43,363 bases of DNA from an uncultured Aquimarina sp. GTDB lineage: Bacteria > Bacteroidota > Bacteroidia > Flavobacteriales > Flavobacteriaceae. Positions 17,530 through 26,335 of the stretch are shown in pieces. Position numbers and translations under genes: made by a program. Each line of letters opens with the position of its first letter. Position 1 is the first letter of the stretch. The DNA lies in contig CANMLG010000061.1 of the NCBI GenBank assembly GCA_947498765.1, positions 1-43,363 on the forward strand, read 5' to 3'. The notes under the pieces are model-generated. The model had not been told where the DNA came from, ran no database searches, and saw only the letters and a program-made list of their open reading frames with translations.

Positions 17530-18789
17530 CTACTCTCCCATTTCTGCAGCCATTGCAGCTGTTAAACGTTTATAAACCCCTGTTTCTAACTTTTCTCTAA
17601 TTGCCGAAAATGCTTGTAAGGTTTCTTCAACATCTTGTAATGTATGCGATGCCGTTGGAATTAAACGCAATAAGATTAATCCTTTTGGAATTACTGGATA
17701 TACTACGATAGAACAAAAAATCCCATGATTTTCACGTAAGTCTTTTACCAAAGCCATTGCCTCTGGAATACTTCCCTTTAAATAAACTGGTGTAACACAA
17801 CTTTGCGTGGTACCAATATCAAAACCACGTGATTTTAATCCACTTTGTAATGCGTTTACATTTTCCCAAAGTTTGGCTTTAAGCTCTGGCATAGTACGCA
17901 ACATATCCAATCGCTTTAAGGCTCCTTCAACCAATTGCATTTGCAATGATTTTGCAAACATTTGCGAACGTAAATTATATTTTAAATAATCAATAATTTC
18001 TTGATCGGCAGCTATAAAAGCTCCTGTACTAGCCATTGATTTTGCAAATGTTGCAAAATATACATCAATTTTATCTTGTACTCCTTGTTCCTCTCCTGCT
18101 CCTGCTCCTGTTTTTCCTAATGTACCAAAACCATGAGCGTCATCAACAAATAATCGGAAATTAAATTTTTCTTTTAAAGCAACAATTTCTTTCAGTTTTC
18201 CTTGCTCCCCTCTCATTCCAAAAACACCTTCAGAAATCAATAAAATTCCTCCACCAGTTTTTTCTGCTAATTTAGTAGCACGCATTAAATTCTTTTCAAT
18301 GCTTTCCATATCATTATGGCGGTAAGTAAAACGTTTACCCGCATGTAAACGTACCCCATCTATTATACAAGCATGCGCATCTACATCATATACAATAATG
18401 TCATCTTTGGATACTAAAGCATCAATAGTTGACACCATTCCTTGGTAGCCAAAATTTAATAAATAAGCAGCCTCCTTTTGTACAAATGCTGCCAATTCAT
18501 TTTGCAATTGCTCATGCATATCGGTATGACCACTCATCATACGTGCTCCCATTGGGTAAGCAGAACCATATTTTGCTCCAGCTTCGGCATCAACTTTTCT
18601 AACTTCGGGGTGGTTAGCTAATCCTAAATAATCATTAATACTCCAAGTAATTACATCTTTCCCTTGGAACTTCATGCGATTTGAAATAGGCCCTTCCAAC
18701 TTTGGAAAAACAAAATATCCTTCTGCTTTATCCGCCCATTTCCCTAAAGGTCCTTTATCGGCATATATCTTATCAAATAAATCTTTCAT
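17530..18789 (-). CDS. Alpha-oxoamine synthase (serine palmitoyltransferase / cysteate acyltransferase type)
   Basis: 419 aa PLP enzyme of the fold-type I alpha-oxoamine synthase group (8-amino-7-oxononanoate synthase, KBL, SPT). Visible marks: NDYLGLANHPEV substrate region, GARMMSGHTDMHEQLQNELA, the DDAHGFGTLGKTG loop that holds PLP, and FAKSMASTGAF with the Schiff-base lysine. Close relatives in Bacteroidota condense serine or cysteate with an acyl thioester in sphingolipid or sulfonolipid synthesis; sulfonolipids have been linked to gliding. Which amino acid is used cannot be read from sequence. It is monocistronic with its own promoter box and terminator. It could less likely be a KBL or biotin-pathway enzyme. 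Confidence 0.8.
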   Translation of the reverse strand: MKDLFDKIYADKGPLGKWADKAEGYFVFPKLEGPISNRMKFQGKDVITWSINDYLGLANHPEVRKVDAEAGAKYGSAYPMGARMMSGHTDMHEQLQNELAAFVQKEAAYLLNFGYQGMVSTIDALVSKDDIIVYDVDAHACIIDGVRLHAGKRFTYRHNDMESIEKNLMRATKLAEKTGGGILLISEGVFGMRGEQGKLKEIVALKEKFNFRLFVDDAHGFGTLGKTGAGAGEEQGVQDKIDVYFATFAKSMASTGAFIAADQEIIDYLKYNLRSQMFAKSLQMQLVEGALKRLDMLRTMPELKAKLWENVNALQSGLKSRGFDIGTTQSCVTPVYLKGSIPEAMALVKDLRENHGIFCSIVVYPVIPKGLILLRLIPTASHTLQDVEETLQAFSAIREKLETGVYKRLTAAMAAEMGE

Positions 18790-18817
18790 GTAGTTATTAA
18801 CTTTTTAAAAAGTGACA

Positions 18818-18825
18818 CAAAAATA
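18818..18825 (-). promoter_or_regulatory. Putative -7 box (TATTTTTG) of the 17530-18789 gene
   Basis: On the minus strand TATTTTTG matches the Bacteroidota -7 consensus TAnnTTTG, about 30 bp before the ATG. No clear -33 TTG was found at the expected spacing. Confidence 0.35.
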
Positions 18826-19032
18826 AACTTTTTATCGGCATTGACATAAATAATGTGTAGGCTATTCTTACGTAAAATTTAACATAGCTTTATGTTATAA
18901 TAATTAACACTTATTTATAATTTTTGTGAAAAATAAAAATGATAATTAATACTTCTATTTTTAAATACTAGTGTTAGCATTTATTGAGTCTTACTCTTAA
19001 AGCTTTGATAGCGGACTAACTTTTGTTAATTT

Positions 19033-20214
19033 TTAACCTTGTTTTAAACAATCAATTACAATTTGTTTTTTATTTAAATCGGTTGTAAAGAACAAATATC
19101 GTTCCGTTCCTTCTTTTAGTTTATATTTTTTCCGCAATTGAGCTACTGTTTCTTTAAAATTACGAGATACTACATTTACTTTTTCTCCCACAAAAGATTT
19201 CATTATTTTTTTGTTGTAATTACTTACGCTAATTACTTTAAAGCTACGTCCTGGAAAATCAACTTTTATATCTGAGGTGTATAAATGAGAATTAGTATGT
19301 AATTTAAAAACCTTATAGTACTCTGAAATCCAATTAAAAACACCCGATTTCATTATTGCTGTATAAGGTTCGTATAAATATGTTTTTACTTCATTATAAC
19401 TAGCTACTGCCTTTTTTTCTGCGCTAAGCGGAAAATTCACACTTACCTTTATTCCATTTTTTAAAATGTTACAAGCAATCACTTCGGGCTCATCGACAAA
19501 GTCTTTTTCCATAACCCACAACAGTTCTTTAACCTCATTATCAATGGCAACTATATGAATTTTCTTTACAAATTTTAATGATTTCAGCCCTACAGCTATA
19601 TCTAATATTGGAGCTGTTTTTACTAAAATATGACTAGCTACTTTAAAACATTCCTCTTGAATTTGGGGCACATTAGGCAAGCAATCTTCTAAAAAAAACA
19701 CCTTTCCTTTAGCTTCATTTCTTCGTGAAGGATCAATATATACCCAATCTAATGTAGATTGATTCCGTAAAGTTTCAACACCATCAGCATTAATTGATTT
19801 TATATTTTTGGCTCCAAGTTGGTCTAAATTATATGCCGCTATTTTTTGAAGTGGTTCATTCAATTCACAATGAATTACTGTAGAGATCTTTTTTGAAAAA
19901 TAATAACTATCAATTCCGAAACCTCCAGTAACATCAACTAAAGTAGTCCCCGAAACTAATTGACTTTTATAATATGCTGTTTTTTCGGAGGAAGTTTGCT
20001 CTAAATTTAGCACAGGTGGGTAAATTATAGTATCACAATTATACCAAGTGGGTAATTTTTGCTTTGCTTTTTGTTTCCCTACCAATTGTGCTGCTAATTC
20101 TTGTGCTGAAACATCAATAAACGGAGACCCTTTCAAAGCAATATTACTAGCTGATTGATGTTCATTTTCTTTTAAAAAATCTTGAATCTGAGTATGTACT
20201 AATTTTTTATTCAA
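19033..20214 (-). CDS. Class I SAM-dependent methyltransferase with THUMP-like domain
   Basis: 393 aa. The Rossmann methyltransferase core is near residues 90-230, with motif I LVDVTGGFGIDSYYF and the later DWVYIDPSRR, a D-P-x-R motif seen in RNA/DNA methyltransferases of this group. The C-terminal part (to about 393) matches the THUMP-like extension found in Bacteroidota proteins. The N-terminal 80 residues are helical. The substrate is unknown, probably RNA. It is the last gene of a minus-strand operon, 33 bp after the AI-2E transporter gene. Confidence 0.75.
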   Translation of the reverse strand: MNKKLVHTQIQDFLKENEHQSASNIALKGSPFIDVSAQELAAQLVGKQKAKQKLPTWYNCDTIIYPPVLNLEQTSSEKTAYYKSQLVSGTTLVDVTGGFGIDSYYFSKKISTVIHCELNEPLQKIAAYNLDQLGAKNIKSINADGVETLRNQSTLDWVYIDPSRRNEAKGKVFFLEDCLPNVPQIQEECFKVASHILVKTAPILDIAVGLKSLKFVKKIHIVAIDNEVKELLWVMEKDFVDEPEVIACNILKNGIKVSVNFPLSAEKKAVASYNEVKTYLYEPYTAIMKSGVFNWISEYYKVFKLHTNSHLYTSDIKVDFPGRSFKVISVSNYNKKIMKSFVGEKVNVVSRNFKETVAQLRKKYKLKEGTERYLFFTTDLNKKQIVIDCLKQG

Positions 20215-20247
20215 TAGATATTTGTAAAATAACGCTAATAAAAATAT

Positions 20248-21336
20248 TTAAATTTCACTGGTTAGTGATTGTACAATTTTATATTCGGATAAAAACTCTT
20301 TTGAAATCACTTTTACTGCTGTATAAAAAGGTACGGCAGCTATTAAGCCTGGAATCCCAAACAACACTCCCATTATTAATATGGCTAAAAAGATTTCTAA
20401 CGGATGTGAACGAACACTATTACCAAAAATAAATGGTTGATTTACAAAATTATCAAGTAATTGAATAATTATATACCCTATTGATATATAAATCATTTTT
20501 GGAAAAACTACTGTAGAAAAATCCATTTCTAAATTACCCGTAACTGTTAATGCCATCATTAAACCAAATCCTATAACAGGACCTAAGTAAGGAATCAAAT
20601 TTAAAATAGCAGCTATTAATGCCAAAGCTATTGCATTATCTATTTTAAATATCAGCAACAAAATAGAATACATTACAAACAAAATAAAAACCTGTAGTAG
20701 TAGACCTACAAAATAGCGTGAAAGCAATTCTTTTATTTTATTAAAAGCATTCATAAATTTACTTTCGTTTTCATTTTTAGCAAATACGAGTAAACTATTT
20801 TCAAGTAACTTACTATCTTTTAAAGCAAAAAAGGCTATGAATACAACCGAAAATAAACCTATCATAAAACCACCAAAACCACCTAACACAACATTAAGCA
20901 ATTGTGGTAACCATTTTAAACTAAAATACTGACTTATATCAGTTTGCTTTAAAACATCAACTAAATTAAATTTTTCAATATGAAAATAAGCGGCTGACTC
21001 GTTAGCAAGACGTGTTAAATCATCTCCTAGTTTTTGAATATCAACTTGTCCAATTATTTGTGTTTGCTCAATAATAATAGGCACAAAAAGCGTAAAAATT
21101 CCAAGGAAAATTAATAAGAAAATGATCAAGCAAATGATCACAGCAAAACTATTCTTCATTTTTAATTTCCGTGTTAAAAACAGCATTAAAGGTCTACCCA
21201 TTAATGAAATGGCCGCCCCTATTAAAATGTAAAGTAGTATTGCACTTATTTTATAAAGAAACAATAACAACAATGCTACTCCTAAAATAATACTAACAGC
21301 TCTAAGAATGCCATTACTTACTGATTTACTATCCAT
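20248..21336 (-). CDS. AI-2E family transporter (PerM/TqsA type)
   Basis: 362 aa membrane protein with about eight hydrophobic helices in the pattern of the AI-2E exporter superfamily: a pair of N-terminal helices, a soluble helical insert (VDIQKLGDDLTRLANESAA), a middle pair with LPQLLNVVLGGFGGFM, and the C-terminal set including LIPYLGPVIGFG, a hallmark motif. The substrate is unknown; members range from quorum-signal exporters to Na+/H+ antiporters. It follows the TrmH-like gene by 2 bp. Confidence 0.88.
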   Translation of the reverse strand: MDSKSVSNGILRAVSIILGVALLLLFLYKISAILLYILIGAAISLMGRPLMLFLTRKLKMKNSFAVIICLIIFLLIFLGIFTLFVPIIIEQTQIIGQVDIQKLGDDLTRLANESAAYFHIEKFNLVDVLKQTDISQYFSLKWLPQLLNVVLGGFGGFMIGLFSVVFIAFFALKDSKLLENSLLVFAKNENESKFMNAFNKIKELLSRYFVGLLLQVFILFVMYSILLLIFKIDNAIALALIAAILNLIPYLGPVIGFGLMMALTVTGNLEMDFSTVVFPKMIYISIGYIIIQLLDNFVNQPFIFGNSVRSHPLEIFLAILIMGVLFGIPGLIAAVPFYTAVKVISKEFLSEYKIVQSLTSEI

Positions 21337-21338
21337 AA

Positions 21339-21842
21339 CTAATTAAGTTGTTTTGTTATTTCATAAAGTGCCACCGAAGCTGCCTGAACAACATTCATAC
21401 TTGAATTTTTTCCGTACATTGGTATATGAACATGAGTTTCACATAACTCTAAAATACTAGGAGATACTCCTAATTGCTCATCACCTAAAACTACTATTAT
21501 TTTTGCATTTTCGGGAATATTTAATGTATTTAAAGATGTGCTTTTTTGAGTAACTTCTAAAGCTATAGGAATATATCCCTCATTACTTAGTGTAGTTATG
21601 GCGCTAACTAAATCTAAGTTATCTTCCATTAGAACCCAATTTTGAGTTGAACGCGCTGTTCTTTTTAATCTAGCACTAGAAACATCCACATTTACACCTC
21701 CAAAAAGTATTTTTTTTACTCCAAAACTATCCGCTACTCGGAATAAACTACCAATATTTGCTGGTGAATTCACTGAATCGCATGCCAAAATAATGTCATG
21801 TGACTTTTCTAAAAATGTAGTATTATAATGATTTAATTGCAT
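21339..21842 (-). CDS. SpoU/TrmH-family RNA 2'-O-methyltransferase
   Basis: 167 aa, a minimal SPOUT methyltransferase. Motif 1 NSPANIGSLFRVADSFG has the catalytic Arg, motif 2 is IIVVLGDEQLGVS and motif 3 is PMYGKNSSMNVVQAASVALYE, which forms the trefoil knot and binds SAM. No extra RNA-binding domain is present, so it resembles tRNA (TrmH/TrmL-like) enzymes. Target nucleotide unknown. The ATG overlaps the stop of the DUF4159 gene (TAATG). Confidence 0.9.
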   Translation of the reverse strand: MQLNHYNTTFLEKSHDIILACDSVNSPANIGSLFRVADSFGVKKILFGGVNVDVSSARLKRTARSTQNWVLMEDNLDLVSAITTLSNEGYIPIALEVTQKSTSLNTLNIPENAKIIVVLGDEQLGVSPSILELCETHVHIPMYGKNSSMNVVQAASVALYEITKQLN

Positions 21843-22492
21843 TAATTTAAAAATGCATAGTTAATAATATTAGCTCCCATTTGCAATGCTTTTTCTCGTA
21901 CTTCTTGCGGATCATTATGTACCTCGGGACTTTCCCAACCATCACCTAAATCACATTCATAAGTAAAAAGTAATATTAAACGAGTTTCATCAAAAATCCC
22001 CATAGCCTGCGGTTGTTTTCCATCGTGTTCATGAATTTTTGGAACTCCTTTTGCAAATACATATTTCCCTTTAAAAATTGGATGATCAGTTCCTATTGAA
22101 ACGAGATCTTTATTAGGAAAAAGTTTTTTTATTTCGCGCTTAGCATATTTTTCCATGCCATAATTATCATCGATATGCAAAAAGCCACCACTCAACAAAT
22201 AGTTTCGTAAATTTTCTAATTCTGCATCATTAAACAATATATTACCGTGTCCTGTAGCATGTATGTATGGATAATCAAATAAATCAGAACTTTCAGGAGT
22301 AACTTCGGCTATTTTTGTATTAATCGTAGTTTTCAAGTGTGTATTACAATAAGCAGCCAAATTGGGTAATGCAGTAGGATTACTATACCAATCACCTCCT
22401 CCATTATAATGCAATACCGCTATTTTTTGCCCTTGTAATGGAGTACTCATAAAAACAATACTAAAGAAACAAAAACTCAAAAATAACTTCAT
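21842..22492 (-). CDS. Exported DUF4159 domain protein
   Basis: 216 aa. Signal peptide (hydrophobic 3-16, cleavage near TPLQGQ), then the DUF4159 domain: AVLHYNGGGDWYSN, YPYIHATGHGNILF, LLSGGFLHIDDNYGM, and a His/Asp-rich segment (GTDHPIF, KIHEHDG). The conserved His and Asp residues suggest metal binding in a glutamine-amidotransferase-like flavodoxin fold, but the function is not established. It is the first gene of the DUF4159-TrmH-AI-2E-methyltransferase operon. Confidence 0.85.
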   Translation of the reverse strand: MKLFLSFCFFSIVFMSTPLQGQKIAVLHYNGGGDWYSNPTALPNLAAYCNTHLKTTINTKIAEVTPESSDLFDYPYIHATGHGNILFNDAELENLRNYLLSGGFLHIDDNYGMEKYAKREIKKLFPNKDLVSIGTDHPIFKGKYVFAKGVPKIHEHDGKQPQAMGIFDETRLILLFTYECDLGDGWESPEVHNDPQEVREKALQMGANIINYAFLN

Positions 22493-22575
22493 AAAATTAG
22501 TTTATTATTTAATAATACAAATTACAAAATCCAAAGCGAACAAGTGATATCAAATTTACACTAAAAATAAATTGC

Positions 22576-22614
22576 ACTAAAAAATCCTTTAAAGCTAACT
22601 TCAAAGGATTTTTA
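22576..22614 (-). terminator. Intrinsic terminator after the plsC-type gene
   Basis: AAAATCCTTT (22581-22590) pairs with AAAGGATTTT (22603-22612), with extra partial pairing inside. The minus strand ends in six T after the stem. It separates the Nudix-plsC pair from the DUF4159 operon. Confidence 0.65.
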
Positions 22615-22662
22615 TGAATTTTAAAATACTATCTATTTTTAAGACAACTCTGAATAGAAAAA

Positions 22663-23466
22663 TTAATATTCCCATTCTCGTTGTTTATTTAATACTTCTT
22701 CGGCTTCCAGCTCTTCTTGAGGAATTACCTTTAAAAACGACGGATGTTGTTCGATAGCAAATTCTAATTTTTCAACTATACTATCAATACTATCATTTTC
22801 ATAATCTATCTCCAAAGGTTCTTTTATAATAAATGATTGTAAAATACCTCGCTTTTTAATACGTAATCCTTTTTTATCAAAAGACCTCCTAAAACCATCT
22901 ATAACGATGGGTACAACGATAGGCTTATGGTGCTTTATAATATGAGCAGTTCCTTTACGAATAGGCTTAAAAGGCTTTGTTGTTCCTTGCGGAAAAGTAA
23001 TTACCCATCCATCATTAAGTGCACGAGTAATATTAGTAATATCACTCATTTTTACCTGTCTATTAATATCTTTTCCTGCAGAACGCCAAGTACGTTCTAC
23101 TGTTATAGCTCCTGCATACGCAAAAATACGTGCCAAGGGTCCAGAACGCATTGTTTCCTTAGCGGCAACATAATACAGATTCATTTTTGGCTGCCATAAG
23201 TATCCAACATTTTTAATTGAATCCACTCGCCCACTTAAACTCGCATTAAAAACATGAAACATAGCTACCACATCGGCAAAGTAAGTTTGATGATTTGACA
23301 CGAATAATACATTGTTATCTGGTAATTTTGTGATAATCTCACTTCCTTCGATAACGAGCTCATTAAAACCTCGGTAACGACGATGTGTTAGTGGTCCTAA
23401 AATACGTATTAACCACTTTTTTAAAATCAAATATTGTCCAAATGGATTTTTTTTCAATAATCCCAT
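22663..23466 (-). CDS. 1-acyl-glycerol-3-phosphate acyltransferase-like protein (PlsC family)
   Basis: 267 aa. The acyltransferase block I is NHQTYFAD (N-H-x4-D, catalytic His and Asp), and block III is FPQGTTK, where most family members have FPEGT, so the usual Glu is replaced by Gln. Block IV-like PIVVPIVIDGF follows. Expected role: acyl transfer to lysophosphatidic acid or a related lysolipid at the inner membrane. The Gln may signal a different acceptor. It follows the Nudix gene by 39 bp and has its own terminator. Confidence 0.85.
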   Translation of the reverse strand: MGLLKKNPFGQYLILKKWLIRILGPLTHRRYRGFNELVIEGSEIITKLPDNNVLFVSNHQTYFADVVAMFHVFNASLSGRVDSIKNVGYLWQPKMNLYYVAAKETMRSGPLARIFAYAGAITVERTWRSAGKDINRQVKMSDITNITRALNDGWVITFPQGTTKPFKPIRKGTAHIIKHHKPIVVPIVIDGFRRSFDKKGLRIKKRGILQSFIIKEPLEIDYENDSIDSIVEKLEFAIEQHPSFLKVIPQEELEAEEVLNKQREWEY

Positions 23467-23505
23467 TTCATAATTTATGTTAAATCTATAGACAAATATA
23501 CCAAT

Positions 23506-24144
23506 TTATACGTCGAAACTATCTATTAATAATTGTTTAAGTTCATTTAAAATCATTGCTGTAGCCCCCCAAATAATATGTTCGCCAAACACAAAAGCTG
23601 GAACCTCTACTGTTTTTTTTGCTGCTGCCTCAATAGTAATTTCATTAATCTCTTTTTGTTCAATGAGATAAGCTATAGGCATTTCAATAAGTTCTGCAAC
23701 TTCTTCTTGTTGTAATTTAAAACTTAATGATTCATTTGCTTTGGCAAGAAATGGGTGTACCCTAAAATCTGATGGAGGAATATATAGTGAAGTTAAAGGT
23801 TTTATTAATGAAATTTTATTTTGCGCTACTCCAATTTCTTCCTCCACTTCGCGTAAAGCAGTTTTCCATAATAACTGATCCTTTAATTCATACTTACCGC
23901 CAGGTAAAGCCACTTGACCAGAATGAGCTCCATCATAGGTAGTTCTGAGAATCAATGCTAAATATGCCTCGCCATTTTTAGGAAAGACCAATGCCATAAC
24001 GCCTGCTTTACGTGTTTTAGAAGTAGCATAATTTTCTGAAAACTGAGCACGACTTTTAGGAGATAATTCCATTTGTGCTAAGGCTCCAGGGAGCATATTT
24101 TTTTCTATTTTTGAAATACTTTTAACAAATTCATCAAACTTCAT
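23506..24144 (-). CDS. CoA-pyrophosphatase-type Nudix hydrolase
   Basis: 212 aa. Carries the CoA-Nudix signature HSGQVALPGGKYE directly before the Nudix helix with TALREVEEEIG, whose glutamates bind Mg2+/Mn2+. Expected to cleave CoA or similar nucleotide diphosphates to 4'-phosphopantetheine and 3',5'-ADP. Its ATG (24142-24144) is only 2 bp from the ATG of the divergent cyclophilin gene, so its promoter must lie within that gene. Confidence 0.9.
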   Translation of the reverse strand: MKFDEFVKSISKIEKNMLPGALAQMELSPKSRAQFSENYATSKTRKAGVMALVFPKNGEAYLALILRTTYDGAHSGQVALPGGKYELKDQLLWKTALREVEEEIGVAQNKISLIKPLTSLYIPPSDFRVHPFLAKANESLSFKLQQEEVAELIEMPIAYLIEQKEINEITIEAAAKKTVEVPAFVFGEHIIWGATAMILNELKQLLIDSFDV

Positions 24145-24146
24145 TT

Positions 24147-24836
24147 ATGCGTCTATTTTTTTTATTTTTTATTGTATTTAACTGGAGTTTAATCTCATGT
24201 CAAGATACCAAAACACCTCCACAAAACGAACCTCAAACACCTAAAGTTCAAATAAAAAAACCTAAAATCACAGTCCAAAAACACGCTAAACGAATAACGA
24301 ATAAAAATGTGGTTGAAATGTTAACCGAGTATGGAAAAAACAACAAAGAACGCTTTGTTAAATTAACTACTGATTTTGGAGATATTGAAATAGAATTATA
24401 TAATGAAACTCCACTACATCGTGCTAACTTCATTCAATTAGTAAAGCGAAAGTTTTTGGACGAAACCTGTTTTTACAGAGTAGCAAAAGGCTTTGTCATT
24501 CAAGGTGGCAATAGTGACCGAATGGAAATGGCTAAAATAAAACGACGCATTGGACAGTTTACTATTCCTCATGAAATAAAAAAACAACTAAAACACCACT
24601 ATGGCTGTGTAGCGATGGCTCGTGTATACAAAAACAATCCCAACAAAAGATCCAGCCCTTTTGAATTTTATATTGATATAGATCCAAAAGGATCACAGCA
24701 TTTAAATGGTGAGCACACTGTTATTGGACGAGTTACTAAAGGTATGAATGTAGCTAAAAAAATAAATTTGGTTGAAGTTGATTTTAGCGAATGGCCTAGG
24801 AAAGATGTTTATATGAAAGCTGAAATAATAGACTAA
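24147..24836 (+). CDS. Cyclophilin-type peptidyl-prolyl isomerase, lipoprotein
   Basis: 229 aa. Lipoprotein signal with lipobox LISC (Cys about residue 18), a Pro/Lys-rich linker (about 20-65), then a divergent cyclophilin domain: LTTDFGDIEIELYNETPLHR, FYRVAKGFVIQGGNSDR, INGEH-like LNGEHTVIGRV. The catalytic Arg/Phe region is seen in FYRV and FVIQGG, though the usual MANAGPNTNGSQF stretch is replaced by AMARVYKNNPNKRSSPFEF, so activity may be reduced. Located in the periplasm or on the outer membrane. One of three immunophilins in the window. Confidence 0.87.
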   Translation: MRLFFLFFIVFNWSLISCQDTKTPPQNEPQTPKVQIKKPKITVQKHAKRITNKNVVEMLTEYGKNNKERFVKLTTDFGDIEIELYNETPLHRANFIQLVKRKFLDETCFYRVAKGFVIQGGNSDRMEMAKIKRRIGQFTIPHEIKKQLKHHYGCVAMARVYKNNPNKRSSPFEFYIDIDPKGSQHLNGEHTVIGRVTKGMNVAKKINLVEVDFSEWPRKDVYMKAEIID

Positions 24837-25048
24837 TTTATTTAATATTTCTTATGTAAGAAAATATCATGAAAAAATAAAGTAAAATACTGACTATTAG
24901 ATTTTTAAATTTTATTCCTACGCACAAAAACAACTTAACGAGTAAAAAACAAAATACATCGAATATAGTTCTTACACAAGATGTTAAATCCAAAAGTCAT
25001 AGTAATTTTGCAAAACAAATAGATTAACCAACCTATATATCTTATTTT

Positions 25049-25510
25049 ATGACTAAAGTTGTACTACTATTATTTTCATTACTCTCAATTGTTACTACAG
25101 TAAATGCGCAACGATTTAAAGAAGTTTTAAAATGGCAAGTCAAGACTGAATCTGGAGGACTTGTATTTGGAATTGCCGAAGATAAAAATGATGCTACTGC
25201 TATTTTAAATGACTTCCAAGAAAGGAATAAAGATACAAAATACGATATAGCAGGTAGTGAACGTATATTTACTTATGCAACTTTACCCATAGAGAATAAA
25301 CACGAAAACCCAATTGATCTTTTTAAAGATATCACCAAAAGAGGTTATAAAGTACTGTCTGCTGAAGATTTAAAAGCTTTACATATTATAAAAAAGAAAA
25401 ATTTTAATGCTGGTATTGAATACTATATTAATGCCCGTAACGCTGATAGAGATTTTACTACTGCTCGCTTTAGTGACTTACAAGAAAACTACAGTAAATA
25501 TATTAAATAA
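25049..25510 (+). CDS. Small exported protein of unknown function
   Basis: 153 aa, not recognised. Signal peptide TKVVLLLFSLLSIVTTVNAQ, typical of Flavobacteria (cleavage after NAQ). The mature part of about 132 aa mixes strands and helices (KEVLKWQVKTESGGLVFG, DLFKDITKRGYKVLSAEDL). No cysteines or obvious catalytic motif. It stands alone, about 210 bp after the cyclophilin gene, and is followed by a strong terminator. Confidence 0.7.
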   Translation: MTKVVLLLFSLLSIVTTVNAQRFKEVLKWQVKTESGGLVFGIAEDKNDATAILNDFQERNKDTKYDIAGSERIFTYATLPIENKHENPIDLFKDITKRGYKVLSAEDLKALHIIKKKNFNAGIEYYINARNADRDFTTARFSDLQENYSKYIK

Positions 25511-25635
25511 ACATTATTCTCATCACTTAATACACAACCTACATATAGGAATGTATCGTTAAAAGGGTCGGAGTATTCATTTATAATAAGTATTTAGGGG
25601 CATTTACTAATTATACAATATAATAATCGATCTTT

Positions 25636-25664
25636 AAAAAAAGGAGCTTTGAAGCTCCTTTTTT
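25636..25664 (+). terminator. Intrinsic terminator after 25049-25510
   Basis: AAGGAGCTT (25641-25649) pairs with AAGCTCCTT (25652-25660) around a 2-base centre, flanked by A and T tracts on both sides, so it may work in both directions. Confidence 0.7.
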
Positions 25665-25736
25665 AATTCTCTATTACTTCTTTTTACAGCAATTATTCTA
25701 ACCTAAATTACTCTAGTTACTGCCAAATTAATGCAA

Positions 25737-25771
25737 ACAAAAATCCTAAACAAAAAATGTTTAGGATTTTA
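25737..25771 (-). terminator. Intrinsic terminator after ribH
   Basis: Perfect 13-bp stem AAAATCCTAAACA (25741-25753) / TGTTTAGGATTTT (25759-25771) with a 5-A loop, followed on the minus strand by a T-rich tract. It lies 55 bp past the ribH stop. Confidence 0.7.
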
Positions 25772-25825
25772 TATTAATTATCAAAACGCAAAAAAAGTTA
25801 CAATTCTGTAATACAAAAACTAAAT

Positions 25826-26332
25826 TCAGCCTTTATAAAAATTTGCATCTTTACGTAATTGAGCCATTTTAATTGCAGCAATTGCTGCTTCAGTTCCTTT
25901 ATTTCCGTGTTTCCCTCCAGAACGATCAAGGGATTGTTGTTGGTTATTATCTGTCAATACACAAAATATAACAGGTATATCTTGTTGGATATTTAATTCT
26001 TTAATTCCTTGAGTTACTCCATCACAAACAAAATCAAAATGCTTTGTCTCTCCTTGTATAACACAGCCTACAGCTATAATAGCATCTAACATATCATAAG
26101 TTTCAAGCATCTTTTTACTTCCATAAATTAACTCAAAACTTCCAGGCACATTCCAACGTACTATATTTTCTTTTAATGCACCACAATCTATTAATGCATC
26201 AAAAGCTCCCTGAAACAAGCCATTTGTAACCGTATCATTCCATTCAGAAACAACTATCCCAAACCGAAAATTTTTCGCATTTGGGATAGTTGCTTTATCG
26301 TACTCTGATAAATTTTTATTTACTGTTGCCAT
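25826..26332 (-). CDS. ribH: 6,7-dimethyl-8-ribityllumazine synthase
   Basis: 168 aa, the normal length. Joins 5-amino-6-ribitylamino-uracil and dihydroxybutanone phosphate in the penultimate step of riboflavin synthesis. Family motifs: FRFGIVVSEWNDTVT (substrate Trp/Phe loop), VPGSFELIYGSKKM, and AVGCVIQGETKHFDFVCDGV with the GET phosphate-binding site and catalytic-site His. It lies 3 bp after the TPR-protein gene, a conserved pairing in Flavobacteria. Confidence 0.96.
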   Translation of the reverse strand: MATVNKNLSEYDKATIPNAKNFRFGIVVSEWNDTVTNGLFQGAFDALIDCGALKENIVRWNVPGSFELIYGSKKMLETYDMLDAIIAVGCVIQGETKHFDFVCDGVTQGIKELNIQQDIPVIFCVLTDNNQQQSLDRSGGKHGNKGTEAAIAAIKMAQLRKDANFYKG

Positions 26333-26335
26333 AAT

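Larger units (their letters stand above)
25511..25825. other. Intergenic region with two convergent terminators
   Basis: 315 bp between the convergent small secreted-protein gene and ribH. It contains only the two hairpin terminators listed separately, one for each side, and AT-rich filler. I see no additional gene. Confidence 0.7.
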
